A stretch of 27,180 nt of DNA, from assembly GCA_045106335.1 (NCBI GenBank), contig JBGCEM010000022.1, positions 1 to 27,180 of the forward strand. Direction: 5' to 3'. Below are positions 15,942-22,932 of the stretch, in pieces; position 1 is the stretch's first letter, and each line of letters begins with the position of its first letter. Source of the stretch: Aliishimia sp045106335 (GTDB taxonomy: Bacteria > Pseudomonadota > Alphaproteobacteria > Rhodobacterales > Rhodobacteraceae). The notes under the pieces were generated by a model. That model did no database searches. It saw only the letters and a list, made by a program, of their open reading frames with translations, and was not told where the DNA came from. The position numbers were made by a program, and so were the translations under genes.

Positions 15942-15955
15942 ATGACATAGATCAA
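15942..15955. promoter_or_regulatory. FNR/FnrL-type binding site before the universal stress gene
   Basis: ATGAC-atag-ATCAA matches the palindromic FNR-type consensus TTGAY-N4-RTCAA in 9 of 10 defined bases. It is centred about 65 bp before the ATG at 16014, a sensible place for activation. Alphaproteobacterial FnrL and Dnr-type regulators use such boxes for low-oxygen genes, including universal stress proteins. Confidence 0.6.
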
Positions 15956-16013
15956 AGCGGGAAGTGTAACGGCAGTCTAAGGTCAGGCGAAACCGATCCA
16001 AAGGAGCTGACCT

Positions 16014-16421
16014 ATGTACACCAACATTCTGCTGCCCGTCGCCTATGATCCCAAAACACAATTGGAAGCGCCCTTGGCGGTGGCCAAAACCTTGGCCGCT
16101 CAAGGCGCGCATATGACGGTTGTGCACGTGATGGAGCTTTTGCCCAATTACGTCGTCGAATATTTACCGCCAGATTCGCTGGGCATCACCCGCCATGAAA
16201 TCCTCAAAAAGATGGAGGACGCGGCCAAAGATTTGCCAAATTCGAAATGTGTGATCTTGGATGGTCATGCAGGCCGGATGCTGTCTGACTATGCCGTTAA
16301 TCATGATATCGATCTTGTGGTGATGCCGTCCCATCAGCCGGAAATGGGCGATGTTATCTGGGGCTCAACTGCGGCCTATGTGGTGCGTCATGTGCCTTGT
16401 GCGGTGCATGTCGTCAGGTAG
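16014..16421 (+). CDS. universal stress protein (UspA family)
   Basis: A 135-residue single-domain Usp. It starts MYTNILLPVAYDPKTQ, has the second-strand MTVVHVMELLP segment and DIDLVVMPSHQPEMGDVIWG, and ends STAAYVVRHVPCAVHVVR. The C-terminal half fits the ATP-binding Usp fold, but the glycine spacing is not the full G-x2-G-x9-G(S/T) motif, so nucleotide binding is uncertain. AAAGGAGCTGACCT lies just before the ATG. The FNR-type box upstream suggests induction at low oxygen. It converges with dinB, 27 bp between stops, with no obvious terminator. Confidence 0.9.
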   Translation: MYTNILLPVAYDPKTQLEAPLAVAKTLAAQGAHMTVVHVMELLPNYVVEYLPPDSLGITRHEILKKMEDAAKDLPNSKCVILDGHAGRMLSDYAVNHDIDLVVMPSHQPEMGDVIWGSTAAYVVRHVPCAVHVVR

Positions 16422-16448
16422 AAACTGGCTATGCTGATGCAGGAAAAA

Positions 16449-17702
16449 CTAACGCAAAGCGCGGCCCTTTAGGATCGCGTCGCTGCCGAAACGTTCGCGG
16501 ATTTTATCCGTTGCGCGTTCGGTTTGTGCGCGCTGTGACGCGCCCGGATCCAGCAAATCGCCCGAAATATCCGCGTCATCTGCTGGGACCAGATCGGAAA
16601 TGCCGCAGCCCAACAACCGATAAGGGCCTTCATTGCCCACCTGATCAAACAGATCCCGGGCCGTACGATAAATCCTGTCGGCCATTTGCGTTGGGTCGCG
16701 CAAGGAAATCCGGCGCGTTAAGTTCGTGTGGTCGGCGCGTTTCAGTTTCAGCGTCACAACACGACCGGCAATATCCTTAGCTTTGGCGCGGTCGGATACT
16801 TTTTCGGCCATACGCCACAAATGGCCATCCAAAATGTCCGGATCGGCCGTATCCTCGCCAAAGGTCGTCTCGTTCGAAATCGACTTCATCGGCTCATGTG
16901 CAGACACGCGCCGCCGATCTTGGCCCCGGGCCAAATGCCACAACCGCTCGCCCATCGTGCCAAACCGAGCCATCAAATCCTGCTGGTCCCACCGCAATAG
17001 GTCCGCAAAGGTGCGAATCCCCGCTTTGTTCAACGCCTCGCGCGTCGCATGACCTACGCCCCAAATCAGTTGGACGGGTTTGTCGCGCAAGAATGCGTCC
17101 GTTTCTGCGATGCCGATCACCGAAAAACCGCGTGGCTTTTCAAGATCAGATGCGACTTTCGCCAGAAATTTATTGTGGGAAAGTCCAATCGATCCGGTCA
17201 GACCCAATTCGTCTTTCATGCGCTTGATCAATCGGCCTAACATCACCGCTGGCGGCGCCCCATGTAATTTTTCTGTGCCGGTCAAATCCAAAAAGGCTTC
17301 ATCCAAAGACAGCGGTTCAATCGCGGGCGTTAAGTCGTGCATCATGTCTTTGATTTGGCGGGAGACCTCAACATAGGCTTGCATTCTTGGGGGAACAACG
17401 ACGGCATCCGGGCACAGTTTTAGCGCTTGGAACATGGGCATCGCCGAGCGAACGCCCCGGATCCGCGCGACATAACAGGCCGTCGACACAACGCCGCGCC
17501 GCCCCCCGCCAATGATGACGGGTTTATGTTCCAAGCTGGGATCGTCGCGTTTTTCGACAGAGGCATAAAACGCATCACAATCCATATGTGCGATTTTCAG
17601 GTCAAAAAGCTCAGCATGGGCCACAACCCGAGGGCTGCCACATGTTGGGCAGCGCGCTGAACGGTTAAAGGTAGCAGTGCAATCACGGCAAAGGCTGGGC
17701 AT
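16449..17702 (-). CDS. dinB: DNA polymerase IV with N-terminal zinc ribbon
   Basis: A 417-residue Y-family translesion polymerase, longer than the usual ~350 residues. The extra N-terminus has Cys5, Cys8, Cys18 and Cys21 (LCRDCTATF...RCPTCGSPR), a zinc ribbon. The polymerase follows: KIAHMDCDAFYASVEKRDDP with the first catalytic aspartate; GGRRGVVSTACYVARIRGVR in the fingers; PLSLDEAFLDLTG with the second catalytic pair; the HhH region VQLIWGVGHATREALNKAGI; and a C-terminal little-finger domain. Catalytic residues are intact. Start 17702 is kept because the cysteines lie within the first 21 residues. No LexA-like box is seen upstream. It lies 848 bp downstream of dnaE2, on the opposite strand. 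Confidence 0.93.
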   Translation of the reverse strand: MPSLCRDCTATFNRSARCPTCGSPRVVAHAELFDLKIAHMDCDAFYASVEKRDDPSLEHKPVIIGGGRRGVVSTACYVARIRGVRSAMPMFQALKLCPDAVVVPPRMQAYVEVSRQIKDMMHDLTPAIEPLSLDEAFLDLTGTEKLHGAPPAVMLGRLIKRMKDELGLTGSIGLSHNKFLAKVASDLEKPRGFSVIGIAETDAFLRDKPVQLIWGVGHATREALNKAGIRTFADLLRWDQQDLMARFGTMGERLWHLARGQDRRRVSAHEPMKSISNETTFGEDTADPDILDGHLWRMAEKVSDRAKAKDIAGRVVTLKLKRADHTNLTRRISLRDPTQMADRIYRTARDLFDQVGNEGPYRLLGCGISDLVPADDADISGDLLDPGASQRAQTERATDKIRERFGSDAILKGRALR

Positions 17703-17779
17703 TTTGTATTGGGTCTGTCGGTAAATGGACGCGCCCTATGATACACCATGCCGCGCAAACTTCTATGAACGCTTTACAT

Positions 17780-17807
17780 AAAAACCCCCCGCAAATTGAG
17801 CGGGGGG
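17780..17807 (-). terminator. rho-independent terminator (small RNA / pyrF)
   Basis: CCCCCCGC (17785-17792) pairs with GCGGGGGG (17800-17807) around a 7-nt loop, giving eight GC-rich pairs. Read on the minus strand it is followed by five T's (17784-17780). It lies about 130 nt after the pyrF stop and directly after the small RNA body. Confidence 0.88.
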
Positions 17808-17856
17808 AGGAGACGAACCTCAGGAAGAACCGGTTCGTCGGGGAGTATCACCTAGT
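17780..17856 (-). ncRNA. candidate trans-acting small RNA, about 77 nt
   Basis: On the minus strand, a promoter (-35 TTGACC, 16-nt gap, -10 TAAGCT) points into a short segment with no ORF. It contains an 8-bp hairpin (GACGAACC with GGTTCGTC, 17812-17819 and 17832-17839, 12-nt loop with TTCCT) and a single-stranded CTCCTCC (17812-17806). A strong terminator with five T's ends it. CTCCTCC is complementary to a Shine-Dalgarno GGAGGAG. The layout resembles the CcsR-type stress RNAs with C-rich motifs known in Rhodobacter, but homology was not tested. It could instead be part of the pyrF 3' UTR. The 5' end is inferred from the -10. Confidence 0.55.
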
Positions 17857-17862
17857 GGTTGT

Positions 17863-17890
17863 AGCTTAGAAAATTTTCCCAATTGGTCAA
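17863..17890 (-). promoter_or_regulatory. sigma-70-type promoter of the small RNA candidate
   Basis: Minus strand: TTGACC (17890-17885), 16-nt spacer, TAAGCT (17868-17863). The -35 matches five of six consensus bases and the -10 four of six. It lies 49-76 nt after the pyrF stop, so it would fire independently of pyrF. Confidence 0.5.
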
Positions 17891-17938
17891 AGTATGGAAA
17901 ACCTGACCACAGGCATATCTGGTGGTCTGTGTCTTTAT

Positions 17939-18643
17939 TCACACAGCATGTGTTGCCTGAATGCTGGCTGATATCTGAGCGGCGACCTGTGCAGGATCCG
18001 CAGCCTGATAGACCGGCCGACCGACAACAATATGATCTGCACCATTTGAGATCGCTTGCGCGGGCGTCATGACCCGTTTTTGGTCCCCTGGATCTGAACC
18101 CTCGGGACGCACGCCAGGCGTAACAATCAAACGGTCTTTAGATTGCGGCAACGCCCGGATCAGTTGGACCTCGTGTGGCGAAGCGATCACGCCATCGGCA
18201 CCGGCTTCAAATGCGCGACCCGCACGTTCCTGCACCAAATCGGGAATCGCACCGTCGCGGATTAGACAATCGTCCAGATCTTTACGATCCAATGACGTCA
18301 GAACCGTCACGGCGAGGATTTTCAGATCCTTGCCCGCAGCCCCTTCTTTTGCGGCGCGCACCACATGTGGATCGCCATGAACGGTCAGAAAATCAAGGTC
18401 ATACTTGGCCAAACCACGGACCGCAGCCTCGACAGTATTGCTGATGTCAAACAGCTTCATATCCAGGAAAATACGTTTGCCATGCTCTTGCTTCAGCTCG
18501 TTTGCCAAGGCCAATCCGCCTGTCGTCAAACTGCCCAAACCGATCTTGTAGAACGACACTGTGTCGCCCAGCTTTTTGGTTAATTCCAACCCATCCAAAG
18601 CATTTGGCATGTCCAACGCGACGATTAACTGATCATTTGCCAT
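17939..18643 (-). CDS. pyrF: orotidine-5'-phosphate decarboxylase
   Basis: A 234-residue TIM-barrel enzyme that makes UMP from OMP in the last step of pyrimidine synthesis. Seen: start MANDQLIVALDMPNALDGLE, the catalytic Lys-Asp network in FLDMKLFDISNTV, then LTVHGDPHVVRAAKEG and the phosphate-binding end TPGVRPEGSDPGDQKRV with GADHIVVGRPVYQAADP. The start at 18643 is preferred over the ATG five codons upstream (18658), because it has GGGGA at the right distance and matches the family start. It is alone on its strand here, followed by the small RNA candidate and its terminator. Confidence 0.96.
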   Translation of the reverse strand: MANDQLIVALDMPNALDGLELTKKLGDTVSFYKIGLGSLTTGGLALANELKQEHGKRIFLDMKLFDISNTVEAAVRGLAKYDLDFLTVHGDPHVVRAAKEGAAGKDLKILAVTVLTSLDRKDLDDCLIRDGAIPDLVQERAGRAFEAGADGVIASPHEVQLIRALPQSKDRLIVTPGVRPEGSDPGDQKRVMTPAQAISNGADHIVVGRPVYQAADPAQVAAQISASIQATHAV

Positions 18644-18708
18644 TGATAAGGTCCCCATTTTTTTCTGGGCCTGACTACGCGTCTGAAACGCGCAAGTCTA
18701 TGCTAAGC

Positions 18709-18746
18709 AAAAAAGCCCGGATGGGGCCGAAGCCACACCATCCGGG
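18709..18746 (-). terminator. rho-independent terminator downstream of the 105-aa gene
   Basis: CCCGGATGG (18716-18724) pairs with CCATCCGGG (18738-18746), nine pairs around a 13-nt loop. On the minus strand it is followed by GCTTTTTT (18715-18709). It lies about 185 nt beyond the stop of the hypothetical gene at 18931-19248 and just before pyrF, isolating the two genes. Confidence 0.85.
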
Positions 18747-18930
18747 TGAGGTGTCAGAGACGCTGCAGGCAGGCAGAGTTCTCTGGGCAAGAGCGCACCG
18801 GGGACAGGTGGTGCGTCACTTGTGGGCAAGTACGGCAAGTTGCTTGAAATTTGAGGTGTCATTTTCGCACATACCCCGAAAGCGTGAAGCGCGGCAGGGC
18901 ATCTGTGATAAACGTTCAAGCCAAGGTACG

Positions 18931-19248
18931 TTAGGCGGCACGGCCACGGAAGAACCCGTATTGACCCAAAGGTAAACCACGCCGAGTTGTTTGTACTTTT
19001 AGTCGTGCTGCCACGAGATGTGGTGCGGCGACAATCGCCGAACGCAACCCCTTGGGGGCACCATGTTTGCGCAACGCCTGTTTGGTTAAACCCTTGGCGG
19101 CCTGTTTGAAGGACATCGATATGGGCGCTTCAATTGCGCAGGCATAGCTCGAAGTTGCTGTTCCGTTATGCACAGTGACCTTGGCCTCAAAGGCTTGGGT
19201 CGCGGCGTTGTAAATAACATCATTTAATTCAGTTTTTAAGTTCAGCAT
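18931..19248 (-). CDS. 105-residue basic protein of unknown function
   Basis: I do not recognise this family. The protein starts MLNLKTELNDVIYNAATQAF, has EAKVTVHNGTATSSYACAIE, which looks like a short beta-rich domain, and then a basic helix-like half (SFKQAAKGLTKQALRKHGAP). It ends TRRGLPLGQYGFFRGRAA. The excess of Lys and Arg suggests an acidic partner or nucleic acid binding, but this is only inference. There is no signal peptide or membrane helix. AGGGGTG before the ATG is a good ribosome site, and the frame stays open over its full length. It lies divergent from clpB and upstream of pyrF on the same strand, separated by a 185-nt untranslated stretch and a terminator. Confidence 0.75.
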   Translation of the reverse strand: MLNLKTELNDVIYNAATQAFEAKVTVHNGTATSSYACAIEAPISMSFKQAAKGLTKQALRKHGAPKGLRSAIVAAPHLVAARLKVQTTRRGLPLGQYGFFRGRAA

Positions 19249-19414
19249 AAATTCACCCCTAGATATAGGTTTTTCTCACTCCACGACATCAAGATAGGGG
19301 CTTTGACTTAGATTTGAACGGGGAATCCAATGATTTATGCGTCACAGCTTCGTGACGGCCCGTTGCGATCGCGAAATTCATGTGTCGAAAGGCCCAGGAA
19401 TTCCGCGCTCAGAT

Positions 19415-19443
19415 CTTGACGTGGGGCGCAGCCCTTCCCACCT
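19415..19443 (+). promoter_or_regulatory. possible heat-shock (RpoH-type) promoter of clpB
   Basis: CTTGACG (19415-19421) and CCCACCT (19437-19443), 15 nt apart, resemble the RpoH pattern CTTGAAA / CCCCATNT about 80 nt before the clpB ATG. A stem-loop GCCTG...CAGGC (19467-19490) lies in the leader between. clpB is a classic heat-shock gene, but the -10 match is imperfect. Confidence 0.35.
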
Positions 19444-19521
19444 TTTTAACGAAGGCCCGATAGGTTGCCTGTGCCGCTAAGCGGGCAGGCCAGACAGGGC
19501 GCTTATATAAAGGAGAAAACC

Positions 19522-22137
19522 ATGGACTTAAGTAAGTTCACGGAGCGGTCGCGCGGGTTTATTCAAGCGGCTCAGACGATTGCTACACGCGACAATCATC
19601 AACGCATGTTACCTGAACACCTGCTGAAGGCCCTTTTGGATGACGACCAAGGCTTGGCGACAAATTTGATTGGTCGTGCCGGTGGGGATGCGCGTTCTGT
19701 TGCAGATCATGTAGAGCAGATGCTGGCCAAGCAACCTCAAGTGACTGGGGATGCAGCACAGGTGTACCTGGACTCTAAAACCACCAAAGTGCTTGCAGAG
19801 GCGGAGGCCGTCGCCAAAAAAGCGGGCGATAGTTTTGTCCCGGTGGAACGCATTTTGATGGCTTTGGCGATGATCAAATCCGGGGCCAAAGATGCGATGG
19901 ATGCGGGCAGGGTGTCTGCGCAGGCGCTGAATGCGGCAATAAATGACATTCGCAAAGGTCGGACAGCGGACAGTGCAAGTGCTGAAGAAGGCTATGATGC
20001 ATTGAAGAAATACACGCAGGACCTGACCGAACGGGCACGCATGGGTAAAATTGATCCTATTATTGGGCGCGACGATGAAATCCGCCGTGCGATGCAGGTC
20101 CTCAGCCGCAGAACCAAGAACAACCCTGTTATGATCGGCGAGCCTGGCGTTGGTAAAACTGCGATTGCCGAAGGGTTGGCGCTGCGCATTGTCAATGGCG
20201 ATGTTCCAGAATCTTTGCGCAATAAGTCTTTGCTGGCCTTGGATATGGGCGCGTTGATTGCGGGTGCGAAATACCGCGGTGAATTCGAAGAACGTCTGAA
20301 AGCGGTGTTGACCGAGGTCACCGAAGCGGCCGGCGAAATTATTCTGTTCATTGATGAAATGCACACGCTTGTCGGGGCTGGCAAGGCGGATGGCGCGATG
20401 GATGCGGCGAACCTGATTAAACCCGCTTTGGCGCGCGGTGAATTGCATTGCGTTGGTGCGACCACGTTGGATGAATATCGTAAATATGTGGAAAAGGATG
20501 CAGCCTTAGCGCGGCGTTTTCAGCCCGTTATGGTGTTGGAACCCACCGTCGAAGATACCGTTTCGATCCTGCGCGGCATCAAGGAAAAATACGAACTGCA
20601 CCACGGTGTGCGCATTAGCGACAGTGCGCTTGTCTCGGCAGCGACCCTATCGAATCGCTATATCACAGACCGGTTTTTGCCCGATAAAGCCATTGATCTG
20701 ATGGATGAAGCCGCCAGCAGGTTGCGTATGGAGGTCGACAGCAAGCCCGAAGAACTCGACGCTTTGGATCGCCAGATTTTGCAAATGCAGATCGAAGTCG
20801 AAGCGTTAAAGATGGAAGACGATGCCGCGTCCGTGGATCGATTGGAAACGCTTGAAAAAGAACTGGCTGATTTGCAAGAACAGTCTGTCGAGTTGACCGC
20901 TAAATGGCAGGCGGAACGCGATAAACTCGCCTCGGCGCGCGACATCAAAGAGCAACTGGACCGCGCGCGCGCAGATCTGGACCGTACCAAACGGGACGGA
21001 AACTTGGCGCGGGCCGGTGAATTGTCTTATGGTGTGATCCCTCAACTTGAAAAGCAATTGGCAGCAGCAGAAGGGGCCGAGGCCGAAGCGATGGTCGCCG
21101 AAGCAGTGCGTCCTGAACAAATCGCGGCAGTTGTCGAACGCTGGACAGGGATCCCAACGACGAAAATGTTGGAAGGTGAGCGCGAAAAACTCCTGCGCAT
21201 GGAAGACGGTCTTCATAAACGTGTCATCGGGCAAAACACAGCCGTCACGGCCGTGGCCAATGCTGTGCGCCGTGCCCGTGCGGGATTGAACGATGAAAAC
21301 AGACCTTTGGGCAGTTTTTTGTTCCTTGGGCCAACTGGTGTTGGGAAGACCGAGCTGACCAAAGCCGTGGCTGAATTTCTGTTTGACGATGACAACGCGA
21401 TGGTGCGCATCGATATGTCGGAATTCATGGAAAAACATGCTGTATCGCGGCTGATAGGGGCGCCGCCTGGCTATGTGGGCTATGACGAAGGCGGTGTTTT
21501 GACCGAAGCGGTGCGTCGTCGGCCTTATCAGGTCGTTCTGTTTGATGAGGTCGAAAAGGCGCATCCGGATGTGTTCAACGTCCTTTTGCAAGTCTTGGAT
21601 GACGGTGTACTGACAGACGGGCAGGGGCGCACGGTCGATTTTAAACAAACTCTCATCATTTTAACGTCGAACTTGGGCAGCCAGGCGCTGAGCCAACTTC
21701 CCGAAGGCGCTGATGGCGCAACGGCGCGGCGGGATGTGATGGATGCCGTGCGTGCGCATTTCCGGCCCGAGTTCTTGAACCGGCTGGATGAAACGGTGAT
21801 CTTTGACCGCCTGGGGCGCGAAGATATGGGCGGAATTGTCGACATTCAGATGGCACGGTTGCTGAAACGTTTGGCGTCGCGCAAGATCACGCTTGATTTG
21901 ACGGATAGCGCAAAAACTTGGTTGGCGCATGAAGGATATGACCCCGTATTCGGTGCGCGGCCTTTGAAACGCGTTATACAAAATGTGCTTCAAAATCCGT
22001 TGGCCGAAATGCTGTTGGCGGGCGATCTGAAAGATGGCGATACGGTGCCTGTTAGTGCCGGTTCGGAAGGACTGATTATCGGGGATCGCATCGCAGCGAC
22101 CAATCGCCCGAAGCCAGAGGATGCAGTCGTCCATTGA
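19522..22137 (+). CDS. clpB: ATP-dependent disaggregase ClpB
   Basis: An 871-residue Hsp100 chaperone that, with DnaK, pulls proteins out of aggregates as a hexamer. Seen: the N-domain (MDLSKFTERSRGFIQAAQTI, with MLPEHLLKALLDDD), NBD1 with Walker A GEPGVGKT at about 206-213 and Walker B IILFIDEMHTLVGAG, and a middle coiled-coil domain rich in E, K and L at about residues 410-530. NBD2 has Walker A GPTGVGKTELTKAVAEF and Walker B VVLFDEVEKAHPDVFNVL, and the end GYDPVFGARPLKRVIQNVL is conserved. Start 19522 has AAAGGAGA just upstream; the longer frame from 19465 has none and is not part of the family. All ATPase motifs are intact. Confidence 0.97.
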   Translation: MDLSKFTERSRGFIQAAQTIATRDNHQRMLPEHLLKALLDDDQGLATNLIGRAGGDARSVADHVEQMLAKQPQVTGDAAQVYLDSKTTKVLAEAEAVAKKAGDSFVPVERILMALAMIKSGAKDAMDAGRVSAQALNAAINDIRKGRTADSASAEEGYDALKKYTQDLTERARMGKIDPIIGRDDEIRRAMQVLSRRTKNNPVMIGEPGVGKTAIAEGLALRIVNGDVPESLRNKSLLALDMGALIAGAKYRGEFEERLKAVLTEVTEAAGEIILFIDEMHTLVGAGKADGAMDAANLIKPALARGELHCVGATTLDEYRKYVEKDAALARRFQPVMVLEPTVEDTVSILRGIKEKYELHHGVRISDSALVSAATLSNRYITDRFLPDKAIDLMDEAASRLRMEVDSKPEELDALDRQILQMQIEVEALKMEDDAASVDRLETLEKELADLQEQSVELTAKWQAERDKLASARDIKEQLDRARADLDRTKRDGNLARAGELSYGVIPQLEKQLAAAEGAEAEAMVAEAVRPEQIAAVVERWTGIPTTKMLEGEREKLLRMEDGLHKRVIGQNTAVTAVANAVRRARAGLNDENRPLGSFLFLGPTGVGKTELTKAVAEFLFDDDNAMVRIDMSEFMEKHAVSRLIGAPPGYVGYDEGGVLTEAVRRRPYQVVLFDEVEKAHPDVFNVLLQVLDDGVLTDGQGRTVDFKQTLIILTSNLGSQALSQLPEGADGATARRDVMDAVRAHFRPEFLNRLDETVIFDRLGREDMGGIVDIQMARLLKRLASRKITLDLTDSAKTWLAHEGYDPVFGARPLKRVIQNVLQNPLAEMLLAGDLKDGDTVPVSAGSEGLIIGDRIAATNRPKPEDAVVH

Positions 22138-22195
22138 CCCGAGTTGCGAAATGACATCAAAGGGCTGGGTAGCAACACCTGGCCCTTTTATGCAA

Positions 22196-22840
22196 ATGCC
22201 TCCTAAAATGGTTTTATTCGACTGCGATGGCGTGATTGTCGACAGCGAGCCGTTAACCAATGACGTCATCATCCAAAACTTGGCCGGCTATGGGCTGTCA
22301 TTGACCCAGGACGATGTGGCGAATTATTTCATCGGCGGGACGATGCAAGGGGTTATGGATACGTCCAGGTCCATGGGCGCGCGTCTTCCGGATGATTGGC
22401 TTGACGAGATTTACGGCTTGATGTTGACGAGATTGGCGCAAGACGTCGCGCTTATCCCAGGTGTCACGCGTGTCTTAGATGCTTTGGACGCTGCTGGCAT
22501 CCCCTTCGCGATTGGCTCAAACGGGCCACACCGCAAGATGGACGTTACATTAACCAAGACGGGAATTGGCATGCGTTTTGCGGGCCGGATCTACTCGCGC
22601 GAAGATGTCGTGAACGCCAAACCAGCCCCGGATGTCTATTTGAAAGCGGCCAAAGATGCAGGGATCGCTCCACAAAATTGCGTGGTGGTTGAGGACAGCG
22701 CCAGCGGCGCAAAAGCTGGAAAAGCAGCAGGAATGGTGACTTTTGGATTTGCCGCCGACACGGACCCGGCGAAGCTTGAGCCTATTTGCGATCATGTTTT
22801 CAAGGACATGCGGGACTTGCCGCAGCTTTTGGGTCTTTAA
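22196..22840 (+). CDS. HAD-superfamily phosphatase (phosphoglycolate phosphatase / beta-phosphoglucomutase-like)
   Basis: About 214 residues. The four HAD motifs are seen: I FDCDGVIVDSEP with both aspartates; II IPFAIGSNGPHRKMD; III the lysine in VVNAKPAPDVYLKAA; IV CVVVEDSASGAKAGKAAGM. A helical cap lies between motifs I and II, so this is a subfamily-I enzyme that acts on small phosphorylated sugars or similar metabolites. The start is uncertain: there are ATGs at 22121 (inside clpB), 22151, 22190, 22196 and 22208, and none has a clear ribosome site. 22196 is chosen as it gives MPPKMVLFDCDG, the usual length before motif I. It is 58 nt after clpB and probably co-transcribed. Substrate unknown. 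Confidence 0.85.
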   Translation: MPPKMVLFDCDGVIVDSEPLTNDVIIQNLAGYGLSLTQDDVANYFIGGTMQGVMDTSRSMGARLPDDWLDEIYGLMLTRLAQDVALIPGVTRVLDALDAAGIPFAIGSNGPHRKMDVTLTKTGIGMRFAGRIYSREDVVNAKPAPDVYLKAAKDAGIAPQNCVVVEDSASGAKAGKAAGMVTFGFAADTDPAKLEPICDHVFKDMRDLPQLLGL

Positions 22841-22932
22841 AGCTGCATCAAACATCTGTGCAAAGTGCATTACACTCTTTTGCCTCGGGTCAGATCCAGT
22901 CAAACTAGCGTGTAAGTAACAGGAGGGTTCCC

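Noticed and set aside
18502..18975. 157-codon plus-strand frame across the pyrF promoter and terminator
   Set aside because: Crosses the pyrF start and a strong terminator, with no ribosome site or domain.
19609..20448. 279-codon minus-strand frame inside clpB
   Set aside because: It lies wholly opposite the ClpB coding sequence, has low-complexity basic composition and no domain; a shadow frame.
20806..21648. 280-codon minus-strand frame inside clpB
   Set aside because: Shadow of ClpB NBD2; no ribosome site or family resemblance.
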